DNA of 64,000 nt, taken from UBA6382 sp963617965 (GTDB lineage: Bacteria; Bacteroidota; Bacteroidia; Bacteroidales; Bacteroidaceae). Under the pieces are notes generated by a model. It did not search any database and was not told the DNA's origin. It saw nothing but the letters and a program-made list of their open reading frames with translations. The stretch spans positions 1 to 64,000 of the forward strand of contig CAVEQO010000001.1 in assembly GCA_963617965.1 (NCBI GenBank). The letters run 5' to 3'. Position numbers and translations under genes: made by a program. Below are positions 41,583 through 49,513 of this stretch, one piece after another (the first letter of the stretch is position 1; the number at the start of each line of letters is the position of its first letter).

Positions 41583-42176
41583 ATGAAAAAGGTATTGCCC
41601 TTGGTCTCTTTCGTTTTGGTGGCGATGTTGTGTTTCTCTTCATGTTCTGCCGACGAGAACGAGGCGAGGGTGCTTTCCGGCGAATGGCATGGAGACTGGA
41701 GTATGTGGTATGAAGACGAGTTCGGCCGCACGTGGACGAGCAACGATACCTATATCCGTTTTGACCGGGGGCGCAGCACTTCCGGTGAGGGTACCCAGGT
41801 GGACTATTATCGGCGTGGCCCGTACGAATATCTGGTCTATCGGTTTTACTGGAGCGTTAGTGACGGTGTCATCTACCTCACCTATCCGCACGATCCGGAG
41901 ATGGATGTTGCCATCTACGACTACCATCTCAGCAACAGGGTTTTTGACGGATATTTCGGGTCAAGCCGCGCTTCGTTTACAATGGACAAAATCAGCAGCT
42001 TTGAATACTGGACTCCGGCGGTTGTGGTTAGCAGCTGGTTTGGTTATACATCCTACACGTATTACAGCAACGGATATGATGGCGCAGCCGGCTCAAAATC
42101 TTACAATGGCGGCAACCTGCCCAAGATCGTGAGGCGCGGTGGTCATGCTCCCCTTGCTGCGGCGCAGGCAGACTGA
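41583..42176 (+). CDS. Lipoprotein of unknown function
   Basis: This is a 197-aa predicted lipoprotein. The ATG at 41583 gives MKKVLPLVSFVLVAMLCFSSC, a lipobox with Cys21. The mature part is small, rich in Tyr, Trp and Asp (for example GEWHGDWSMWYEDEFGRTW), and looks beta-rich, like the small barrel-type lipoproteins common in Bacteroides. I recognise no domain. The last 25 residues are basic and Ala-rich. It may share a transcript with the following uncharacterised gene (111-bp gap). Confidence 0.7.
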   Translation: MKKVLPLVSFVLVAMLCFSSCSADENEARVLSGEWHGDWSMWYEDEFGRTWTSNDTYIRFDRGRSTSGEGTQVDYYRRGPYEYLVYRFYWSVSDGVIYLTYPHDPEMDVAIYDYHLSNRVFDGYFGSSRASFTMDKISSFEYWTPAVVVSSWFGYTSYTYYSNGYDGAAGSKSYNGGNLPKIVRRGGHAPLAAAQAD

Positions 42177-42287
42177 AGACAAGGGGGCGAGTGGGCGGTT
42201 TTGCCACTGGCCAATCTCCATATATGCGACAAACAGGCAAGGCAGCTTGCCGTCACGGATTGTTGGACTGTTTAAAAAACAAGACTT

Positions 42288-43118
42288 ATGAGAAAGATGA
42301 TGTTTGCGCTTGCGGTCTTTGCGATAAGTGTTGACATGATGGCGTTGACCCGGTCAAAGGTGCGCGAGTATGCCCGTTTCCTCAGCGACAGAATGGCGTA
42401 TGAACTGGACTTGTCTTCAGGGCAATACGATGACTGCTACGAGATAAATTACGATTTCATAAATGCTGTCGGCGATCTGCTTGACGGCATGGAGAGTGGC
42501 GATCCCCGGACTTTCGAAGACTATTACCGCTATCTTGACTATCGCAATGAAGACTTGTCCTATGTGCTGTCGTCATATCAGTACAGCCGTTTCCTTTCAA
42601 CGGAGAGTTTCTTCCGTCCTTTCTGTATCTACGAGGGGGCATGGGCTTTTCGCCCCTATATGGTCTACACCAACCGCAACTATTTCTATAGGGCATTGCC
42701 GTTTGGCTACAACGGGTATTACGGCACTCACGCCCGCCGCTACTACTCTGCCGGCTTCTATGTGGGTCGCTACGCCGGTCCCCACTGCGATTTTGTCCCC
42801 ATACGCCGCCAGCGTGATTACAGGACGTTTCACCGCCGCGACTTCGGACCGGTATATAGCGGCCACGGCAATCCCGCCCGCCCTTCTTGCAGTCCGGAAC
42901 CGGGACCGGTTGAACCCAAGGCGGGGCCGGGCCGTCCCCAAAGTCGTCCTGGCGGTAGTCATGCAAGGCCGGGTCGTTCACAAGACCGCTCAAAAGATTC
43001 CCGTATGAACCCCGCCCGTCCCCAAAACCGCCCGTCCGCCCCTGAGGTCAAACAAGACCGGGGACGGAAAGACTCCCGGCAAGGTGGCGGAGGGGTAGTA
43101 CGGCGCGGACGCGGTTAA
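42288..43118 (+). CDS. Secreted protein of unknown function with Pro/Arg/Gly-rich tail
   Basis: This 276-aa protein has a short signal peptide (MRKMMFALAVFAISVDMMA). The first half is folded-looking: an acidic helical region (KVREYARFLSDRMAYELDLSSGQYDDCYEINYDF) followed by a very Tyr/Phe/Arg-rich section. From about residue 195 to the end it is low-complexity Pro, Arg, Gly and Ser with repeated ARP, RPQ and GRS units, probably disordered. I know of similar Bacteroidales proteins without function. A strong terminator follows. Confidence 0.7.
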   Translation: MRKMMFALAVFAISVDMMALTRSKVREYARFLSDRMAYELDLSSGQYDDCYEINYDFINAVGDLLDGMESGDPRTFEDYYRYLDYRNEDLSYVLSSYQYSRFLSTESFFRPFCIYEGAWAFRPYMVYTNRNYFYRALPFGYNGYYGTHARRYYSAGFYVGRYAGPHCDFVPIRRQRDYRTFHRRDFGPVYSGHGNPARPSCSPEPGPVEPKAGPGRPQSRPGGSHARPGRSQDRSKDSRMNPARPQNRPSAPEVKQDRGRKDSRQGGGGVVRRGRG

Positions 43119-43151
43119 CCCTGCGGCATTCGCCAAAAGCAAAACGATTCA

Positions 43152-43185
43152 AAAAAGCCTCCAGGTTTGTTTCTGGAGGCTTTTT
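43152..43185. terminator. Terminator between the secreted protein gene and the ilv operon
   Basis: Perfect 13-nt arms (43152-43164 and 43173-43185) with an 8-nt loop have A-tracts before and T-tracts after, so it could work in both directions. Confidence 0.85.
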
Positions 43186-43485
43186 CGTTTATGCAACGGA
43201 ATACACACGTCCTGCAAGAGTGCAATTTATTTGCTGCATATAGTGTAAGCCACGGTTGCCAAACGCTGTGGGCGTGGCAGGGAAAGATATTCCGCTTCTG
43301 GTTTATTAGGGGGACGGAACTTGTTTTTCTCATTTCGCGGATGTGCTTTTTTAAAAAATCACGAACTTTACAGTTCAAACGCAGCATCCGGGCAAACAGG
43401 TTACGGACTCACCATCCGGCTGTGGCACAGGGGGATTTCCACTTGTGGCTTTGTAGAGTTGGTGTCGTATCAAAAAACTGTAGAA
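43186..43485 (+). other. 300-bp leader region of the ilv operon
   Basis: Between the terminator and ilvD I find no clear TAnnTTTG promoter (the closest, at 43466-43473, lacks one consensus base) and no T-box. TTTTTTAAAAAA at 43347-43358 is a local palindrome. Frames open here (from 43191 or 43321) lack coding character. The promoter and any amino-acid-responsive element remain unidentified. Confidence 0.45.
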
Positions 43486-45291
43486 ATGAAAATAAAATTA
43501 CGTAGTTCTGTATGTACAGACGGTCGCCGCATGGCAGGTGCGCGCGCTCTGTGGGTTGCCAATGGCATGAAACGTGAACAGTTCGGCAAGCCTATCATCG
43601 CAATTGTCAACTCCTTTACCCAGTTTGTTCCCGGTCATACCCATTTGCACGAGGCTGGTCAGATAGTCAAGGCTGAAATTGAAAAGCTGGGCTGTTATGC
43701 GGCGGAGTTCAATACCATCGCCATTGACGACGGTATTGCCATGGGACACGACGGAATGCTCTACAGTCTGCCTTCGCGCGACATCATTGCAGACTCCGTG
43801 GAATACATGGTCAACGGGCACAAGGCTGATGCAATGATTTGCATTTCCAATTGCGACAAGATAACTCCCGGAATGCTCATGGCTGCCATGAGGCTCAACA
43901 TTCCTGCGGTGTTCGTCAGCGGCGGTCCGATGGAAGCTGGTGTCTACAAGGGCGAGAACCTTGACTTGGTGGGAGCTATGGTCAAAGGCGCCGACCCGAC
44001 GGTCAGCGACGGGGAACTGGCGGAGATTGAAAATCGCGCCTGTCCCGGCTGCGGCTGCTGTTCGGGAATGTTCACTGCCAACTCCATGAACAACCTCACG
44101 GAGGCAATAGGTCTGTCGCTGCCCGGCAACGGGACAATCCTTGCCACCCACGTCAATCGCCGCAGACTGATGCAGGATGCGGCGCGCCTGATAGTGAAAA
44201 ACGCATTGGCGTACTATGAAGACGGCGATGAGTCCGTATTGCCGCGCTCTATAGCTACCCGTGCCGCATTCCTCAACGCCATGACGCTTGACATTGCCAT
44301 GGGGGCCAGCACCAATACCGTGCTGCACCTGCTCGCTGTGGCACAGGAGGCTGGCGTTGACTTCACGATGAAAGACATTGATGCCCTTTCGCGCAAGACT
44401 CCTTTCCTGTGCAAGCTTGCGCCCAACTCGCAGAAATATTCCGTGCAGGAATGTGGTCGTGCCGGCGGTATGCTCAACCTCCTTGGCGAATTGGCCAAGG
44501 GTGGCTTGGTTGACACCAGCGTGAAGCGCGTCAACGGTGCGACGTTGGAGCAGGACATCGACAAATACTCCATACTCAAGCCGGAAATCGACCCCGAGGC
44601 GTTGCGGATCTATTCGTCGGCCCCGGCCGGCGTGTTCTGCAACGAGCTTGGAGTGCAGGACACTGCGTATCCCACCCTTGACACAGACCGTGCCAACGGC
44701 TGCATCCGCGACATCGGGCACGCTTACACCAAGGATGGCGGCATGGCAGTCCTGTTCGGCAACATAGCCCAAGACGGCTGTGTGGTCAAGACGGCCGGTG
44801 TGGACGAGAGTATCTGGAAGTTTTCCGGTCCGGCCGTGGTGTTCGACTCGCAGGAGGATGCCTGCGAGGGCATCCTCGGCGGCAAGGTCAAAAAAGGCGA
44901 CGTGGTCGTTATTACCCACGAGGGGCCCAAGGGCGGTCCTGGTATGCAGGAGATGCTCTACCCCACATCCTACATCAAGTCAATGCACATGGGTAAGGAG
45001 TGCGCTCTTGTCACTGATGGCCGTTTCTCCGGTGGGACATCAGGACTTTCCGTCGGTCACATATCGCCTGAGGCGGCCAACGGCGGCAACATCGGCAAGA
45101 TTGTTGACGGCGACATTATCGAGATAGATATCCCCAACCGTTCCATTAATGTCAGACTGGACGACAGGGAACTCGCTGCCCGTCCGCAACGCCCGCTCAG
45201 GCGCAAGCGCATTGTGTCGAAAGCCCTCAGGGCCTATGCGCAGTCCGTGTCGTCGGCCGACAAGGGCGGAGTGAGGATTATAGAGGACTGA
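43486..45291 (+). CDS. ilvD: Dihydroxy-acid dehydratase
   Basis: This Fe-S enzyme dehydrates 2,3-dihydroxy-acids to 2-keto acids in valine, isoleucine and leucine synthesis. The ATG at 43486 (MKIKLRSSVCTDGRRMAGAR) is the family start; the frame open from 43321 adds an unrelated 55-residue extension. The resulting 601 aa is about normal. Cluster cysteines are visible in CISNCDKITPGM and in CPGCGCCSGMFTANSMN. It is first in the ilvD-ilvB-ilvN-ilvC operon, all on the plus strand. Confidence 0.95.
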   Translation: MKIKLRSSVCTDGRRMAGARALWVANGMKREQFGKPIIAIVNSFTQFVPGHTHLHEAGQIVKAEIEKLGCYAAEFNTIAIDDGIAMGHDGMLYSLPSRDIIADSVEYMVNGHKADAMICISNCDKITPGMLMAAMRLNIPAVFVSGGPMEAGVYKGENLDLVGAMVKGADPTVSDGELAEIENRACPGCGCCSGMFTANSMNNLTEAIGLSLPGNGTILATHVNRRRLMQDAARLIVKNALAYYEDGDESVLPRSIATRAAFLNAMTLDIAMGASTNTVLHLLAVAQEAGVDFTMKDIDALSRKTPFLCKLAPNSQKYSVQECGRAGGMLNLLGELAKGGLVDTSVKRVNGATLEQDIDKYSILKPEIDPEALRIYSSAPAGVFCNELGVQDTAYPTLDTDRANGCIRDIGHAYTKDGGMAVLFGNIAQDGCVVKTAGVDESIWKFSGPAVVFDSQEDACEGILGGKVKKGDVVVITHEGPKGGPGMQEMLYPTSYIKSMHMGKECALVTDGRFSGGTSGLSVGHISPEAANGGNIGKIVDGDIIEIDIPNRSINVRLDDRELAARPQRPLRRKRIVSKALRAYAQSVSSADKGGVRIIED

Positions 45292-45415
45292 CAGACGGTT
45301 CGGGCATTTGCAGAAACAGAAAACATACACACGTGCGGGGATTTTTCCGTACTGCCGGTCTTTGGAGGTCGGCACGCGAATCTCTGGATGACACGGATTT
45401 TCATAAAACCACAAT

Positions 45416-47113
45416 ATGAGAGAAAATATTACCGGTGCAGAAGCGATGATACGCAGCCTTGAAAACGAGGGGGTGAAGACCCTCTTCGGCTATCCGGGCG
45501 GTGCCATTATGCCTGTCTACGATGCGCTCTACGACCATCGCGCTACACTGAATCATATCCTTGTCCGCCACGAACAGGGAGCCGTGCATGCGGCTCAGGG
45601 CTATGCCCGTGTCAGCGGCAAGGTGGGGTGCGCCGTCGTGACTTCCGGCCCGGGGGCGATGAACACCATTACCGGTGTGGCGGACGCAATGATAGACTCC
45701 ACTCCGCTGGTGGTCATTTGCGGACAGGTGGGCGCATCCCTTCTCGGCACTGATGCGTTTCAGGAGGTCGACGTGATAGGTGTCACACAGCCTGTCACCA
45801 AATGGAGCTTCCAAATCAGGCGTGCCGAAGATATAGCTTGGGCCGTGAGCCGTGCGTTCTACATTGCAAGTTCCGGCCGTCCCGGTCCTGTGGTGCTTGA
45901 TTTTACCAAGAACGCACAGACGGCCATGGTGGACTACGAACCTGTCAGGGTTGGCTTCATACGCTCCTACCGTCCTTGCCCTCCCACGGACTCCAACGCT
46001 GTGGCGGAAGCCGCAAAACTTATCGACGAGTCCCGCAGGCCTCTTGTGCTCGTGGGTCAGGGAGTGGAACTGGGCGACGCGCGCGGAGAGCTGCTTGCCC
46101 TTATCGAAAAAGCCGATATGCCGGCCGGCTGTACCATGCTCGGACTGAGCGCATTGCCGTCAGACCACCCGCTCAACAAGGGTATGCTCGGGATGCATGG
46201 CAATCTGGGGCCGAACGTGCAAACCAACGAGTGCGACCTGCTGGTTGCCGTGGGCATGAGGTTTGACGACCGTGTCACGGGCAACCTCAAGACATACGCC
46301 AAGCAGGCCAAGATCATACATTTCGAGATTGACCCTGCGGAAATCAACAAGAATGTCAAGGTAGACGTGGCCGTGCTGGGCAATTGCAAGGAAACTCTCG
46401 CCGAGGTGACGAAACTGGTCTCCTGCGCCAGCCACAAGGAATGGATTGACAGCTTCAGGGCTTACGAGGACAAGGAGTACGAAAAAATCATAAAGCCTGC
46501 CGTGTATCCCACTGACGGCCCGTTGCTTATGGGCGAGGTGGTGCGTTGCGTCAGCGAACAAACGGGCAACAAGGCGGTACTGGTGACCGATGTGGGCCAG
46601 AACCAGCTGTTTGCCTGCCGCTATTTCAAGTTCACCCAAGGGCGTTCTGTACTCACTTCGGGCGGCTGTGGCACTATGGGCTTTGGCCTTCCTGCCGCCG
46701 TGGGGGCCACATTCGGCGCACCGGAACGGACGGTTTGCCTGTTCTGCGGCGACGGGGGGCTGCAGATGACTATTCAGGAACTCGGCACAATTATGGAACA
46801 GCGCGCCCCGGTCAAGATCATCCTCCTTAACAACAACTTTCTGGGCAACGTGCGCCAGTGGCAGTATATGTTCTTCAACAGACGCTATTCGTTCACGCCA
46901 ATGCTTAATCCCGACTACGAGAAGATTGCCGAAGGCTACGGCATCCCCGTGCGCACGGTGACGGAGCGTGCGGATCTTGATTCCGCCATCGGCGAGATGC
47001 TCCATACCGAAGGGCCGTTCCTCCTGCAGTGTGCGGTCAAGGAAGAAGACAACGTGCTTCCTATGACTACGCCGGGTTCCGACGTTGACGACATGATGCT
47101 TGAGATAAAGTAA
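45416..47113 (+). CDS. ilvB: Acetolactate synthase large subunit
   Basis: This thiamine diphosphate enzyme joins pyruvate with pyruvate or 2-ketobutyrate in the first common step of branched-chain amino acid synthesis. The 565-aa protein has the N-terminal PYR domain with the catalytic Glu (VRHEQGAVHAAQGYAR), the central FAD-binding domain, and the C-terminal ThDP motif GDGGLQMTIQEL ending in NNNFLGNVRQWQ. It is preceded by a 124-bp gap after ilvD without an obvious terminator, and the regulatory subunit follows 19 bp later. Confidence 0.95.
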   Translation: MRENITGAEAMIRSLENEGVKTLFGYPGGAIMPVYDALYDHRATLNHILVRHEQGAVHAAQGYARVSGKVGCAVVTSGPGAMNTITGVADAMIDSTPLVVICGQVGASLLGTDAFQEVDVIGVTQPVTKWSFQIRRAEDIAWAVSRAFYIASSGRPGPVVLDFTKNAQTAMVDYEPVRVGFIRSYRPCPPTDSNAVAEAAKLIDESRRPLVLVGQGVELGDARGELLALIEKADMPAGCTMLGLSALPSDHPLNKGMLGMHGNLGPNVQTNECDLLVAVGMRFDDRVTGNLKTYAKQAKIIHFEIDPAEINKNVKVDVAVLGNCKETLAEVTKLVSCASHKEWIDSFRAYEDKEYEKIIKPAVYPTDGPLLMGEVVRCVSEQTGNKAVLVTDVGQNQLFACRYFKFTQGRSVLTSGGCGTMGFGLPAAVGATFGAPERTVCLFCGDGGLQMTIQELGTIMEQRAPVKIILLNNNFLGNVRQWQYMFFNRRYSFTPMLNPDYEKIAEGYGIPVRTVTERADLDSAIGEMLHTEGPFLLQCAVKEEDNVLPMTTPGSDVDDMMLEIK

Positions 47114-47132
47114 CGCAAACAGATTGACGCTT

Positions 47133-47762
47133 ATGACACAATATGACAACAAGGGGGGGCAGTGCGGCGCATGTGAGACCTGCGGACGGTGCGACGACAG
47201 AAATCTCGCTGCCTGTCCCGAGGGTGTGACCCTCTATACCATCATGACCTATTCGGAGAACGTCGCCGGCATCCTCAACCAGATTACGGCAGTGTTTACT
47301 CGCCGGCAGGTCAATATCGAGAGTCTCAGCGTGTGTGCCAGCAGCACTCCCGGCGTACACAAATACACAATCACCTGCTTTTGCGACGAGGAGACGGTGC
47401 AGCTTGTCACCAAACAGATAGAGAAGAAAATAGACGTGCTTCAGGCACGCTATTACACACAGGCGGAAATATTTATTCAGGAAGTGGCGCTGCTCAAGCT
47501 GAGCACTCCCCGCTTGCTGGAAAACAACGAGATTTCGCACATTATTCGCGTGCACTCCGCAAAAATCGTTGAAGTCAACGAAACCTACAGCATCGTCAAT
47601 ATCACTGGTATGCCTGAAGACATAGAGTCGCTCTACTCAAGTCTGGCAGCCCTCGACTGCGTGCTACAGTTCGTGCGCACGGGTGCCGTTGCCGTCACCA
47701 GAAACCCGAGGGAACTGCTCGACGAGTATCTTGATGTACGGCAACAGGAAAAAGACGAATAA
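47133..47762 (+). CDS. ilvN: Acetolactate synthase regulatory (small) subunit with N-terminal Cys cluster
   Basis: This ACT-domain subunit activates IlvB and mediates valine feedback. The ACT core starts at LYTIMTYSENVAGILNQ (around residue 34), and a C-terminal domain follows; total 209 aa. The unusual part is the first 30 residues, with cysteines at 11, 14, 17, 20 and 28 (C-x2-C-x2-C-x2-C-x7-CP), like an iron-sulfur or zinc site. The homologues I remember begin directly at the ACT domain. A GTG at 47226 would give that shorter form. A run of seven Gs (47153-47159) lies within the extension. A TTG at 47124 is a third possible start. Confidence 0.88.
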   Translation: MTQYDNKGGQCGACETCGRCDDRNLAACPEGVTLYTIMTYSENVAGILNQITAVFTRRQVNIESLSVCASSTPGVHKYTITCFCDEETVQLVTKQIEKKIDVLQARYYTQAEIFIQEVALLKLSTPRLLENNEISHIIRVHSAKIVEVNETYSIVNITGMPEDIESLYSSLAALDCVLQFVRTGAVAVTRNPRELLDEYLDVRQQEKDE

Positions 47763-47800
47763 CAAACAAAAAACAACCAAACTTTTAAATAATTAAGATT

Positions 47801-48844
47801 ATGGCAAAAATTGATTTTGGCGGCGTAGTAGAAGAAGTCGCCACAAGAGAAGAATTTTCACTTGAGAAAGCCCGTGAAATCTTGAAGGACGAAACCATTG
47901 CCGTTCTCGGTTATGGTGTGCAGGGGCCCGGTCAGGCCTGCAACCTGCGCGACAACGGTTTCAATGTGATCGTGGGTCAGCGTCAGGGCAAAACCTACGA
48001 GAAGGCCGTTGCCGACGGATGGGTTCCCGGCAAAACTCTCTTCTCCATTGAGGAAGCCGCCCAAAAGGGCACCATCGTATGTATGCTCCTCTCCGATGCC
48101 GCCCAGATAGAAGTATGGCCCAAGATCAAACAATACCTCACCCCTGGCAAAACCCTCTATTTCTCCCACGGTTTCGCCATCACCTGGAACGATCGCACCG
48201 GCGTGGTTCCTCCCAAGGACATCGACGTCATCATGGTTGCCCCCAAGGGTTCGGGCACATCGCTCCGCACCATGTTCCTCGAGGGTCGCGGTCTCAACTC
48301 CTCTTATGCCGTATACCAGGATGCCTCCGGCTGCGCCAAGGACAAGGTTCTTGCCTTCGGCATCGGCATCGGCTCGGGCTACCTCTTCGAGACCACTTTC
48401 ATCCGTGAGGCCACGTCCGACCTTACCGGCGAGCGCGGTTCGCTGATGGGTGCCATTCAGGGCCTGCTCCTCGCACAGTACGAAGTGCTCCGCGAGAACG
48501 GTCACACCCCCTCCGAGGCGTTCAACGAGACAGTGGAGGAACTCACCCAGTCGCTCATGCCGCTCTTTGCCGCCAAGGGAATGGACTGGATGTATGCCAA
48601 CTGTTCCACCACCGCACAGCGTGGTGCCCTTGACTGGTTCCCCCGCTTCCACGATGCCATCAAACCCGTCATGCAGCAGCTCTACAAGAGCGTCAAGGAA
48701 GGCCACGAGGCTCAGATCTCCATCGACTCCAACTCCAAGCCCGACTACCGTGTCAAGCTTGAGGCTGAGCTCAAGGATCTGCGCGAAAGCGAGATGTGGC
48801 GCACCGGTGCCGTAGTTCGCAAACTGCGCCCCGAAAACGACTGA
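47801..48844 (+). CDS. ilvC: Ketol-acid reductoisomerase
   Basis: This NADPH enzyme isomerises and reduces acetolactate to dihydroxyisovalerate. The 347-aa protein has the Rossmann motif GYGVQGPGQACNLRDNG (around residue 38), the GQRQGKTYEKA loop that sets cofactor preference, and the helical C-terminal domain with GERGSLMGAIQG and ANCSTTAQRGALDW. It is the last gene of the ilv operon, 38 bp after ilvN. Two hairpins follow. Confidence 0.96.
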   Translation: MAKIDFGGVVEEVATREEFSLEKAREILKDETIAVLGYGVQGPGQACNLRDNGFNVIVGQRQGKTYEKAVADGWVPGKTLFSIEEAAQKGTIVCMLLSDAAQIEVWPKIKQYLTPGKTLYFSHGFAITWNDRTGVVPPKDIDVIMVAPKGSGTSLRTMFLEGRGLNSSYAVYQDASGCAKDKVLAFGIGIGSGYLFETTFIREATSDLTGERGSLMGAIQGLLLAQYEVLRENGHTPSEAFNETVEELTQSLMPLFAAKGMDWMYANCSTTAQRGALDWFPRFHDAIKPVMQQLYKSVKEGHEAQISIDSNSKPDYRVKLEAELKDLRESEMWRTGAVVRKLRPEND

Positions 48845-48866
48845 CACGACCCCTCCACCTTGACCT

Positions 48867-48886
48867 GGCGGCATCGGTCTGCCGCC
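48867..48886 (+). terminator. First hairpin after ilvC
   Basis: A GC-rich 7-nt inverted repeat (48867-48873 with 48880-48886) with a 6-nt loop lies directly before the larger hairpin. There is no T-tract. Confidence 0.4.
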
Positions 48887-48892
48887 GGCAAG

Positions 48893-48954
48893 GCATACAA
48901 TGAGAGCCCGGACGTTCCGCCCCCAAGCGGAGTCTCCGGGCTCTCATTGTATGC
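48893..48954. terminator. Large perfect inverted repeat between ilvC and the decayed nuclease gene
   Basis: Perfect 19-nt arms (48893-48911 and 48936-48954) enclose a 24-nt loop that itself contains a 5-bp stem (48916-48920 with 48927-48931). It lies between convergent genes and could end transcription from both sides, although it lacks a T-tract. Confidence 0.65.
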
Positions 48955-48971
48955 TCGGTATGAACATTGTC

Positions 48972-49422
48972 TTATATTTTGTCAACTGTCACAATACCGT
49001 CAAGTTCGTCAAACGTTGTGTCGATGAACGTAAAGCTATTGCCGAGTTCCATGAGAAAGCGTGTAATCGCCTTGACAAGCCGGTCTTCAAGTTCCAACTC
49101 CAAGATGGGGCTTCTCACACCCAAGAAACCGAGGTTATAACCACTGCGGAGTACCTCATTGGCATAATATAAAGTAGCATCATCGTCCAGACTCTTGCTC
49201 AAAAGCAACATATTGTGCGACCATGGTAAAAGTGCAACGCTCCGTAGCACTTTTTCAGCACGCCCTGCATAACGTTCATAGAACTTCTTCATATCCAAAG
49301 TTGACGTGTCGGGCTATTTCTGTCCACACATGTTCGATTGCTGCGACAGCTTGTCGCAGTATTCCCGAATAGTCGTTCAGTTCCCCATGTTGCATGAGCG
49401 GGTTCTTGTTGTTCTGCTCCAT
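48972..49422 (-). pseudogene. Decayed DUF1016 (YhcG-like PD-(D/E)XK) nuclease gene
   Basis: Several pieces of a DUF1016/YhcG-type protein survive in order, with internal losses. The ATG at 49422 opens a 48-codon N-terminal piece (ILRQAVAAIEHVWTEIARHVN) that ends in a stop after a frame change. A second frame from 49298 continues with MKKFYERYAGRAEKVLRSVA and LPWSHNMLLL, corresponding to the family's MRxFY and LSWSH motifs. It then jumps from YYANEVLRSGYN to LGFLGVRSPILELELEDRL and FLMELGNSFTFID. In intact members roughly 50 or more residues separate each pair. The normal length is above 300 aa. I infer at least two deletions and one frameshift. The gene was probably acquired horizontally. Confidence 0.75.
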
Positions 49423-49513
49423 TGTTCTTCCTATATAGCTTGCGAAGGAATATGTCCTTGCTTGACATTTATGGTCTATGGGTCAAATTGCGTGGTAAAA
49501 TGTACGGGCATCC

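Noticed and set aside
43191..43505. An open frame of about 105 codons before ilvD as a possible leader peptide gene
   Set aside because: It overlaps the ilvD start, has irregular composition with many Cys, Trp and Arg, no promoter or start context, and no run of Val, Leu or Ile codons as expected for attenuation.
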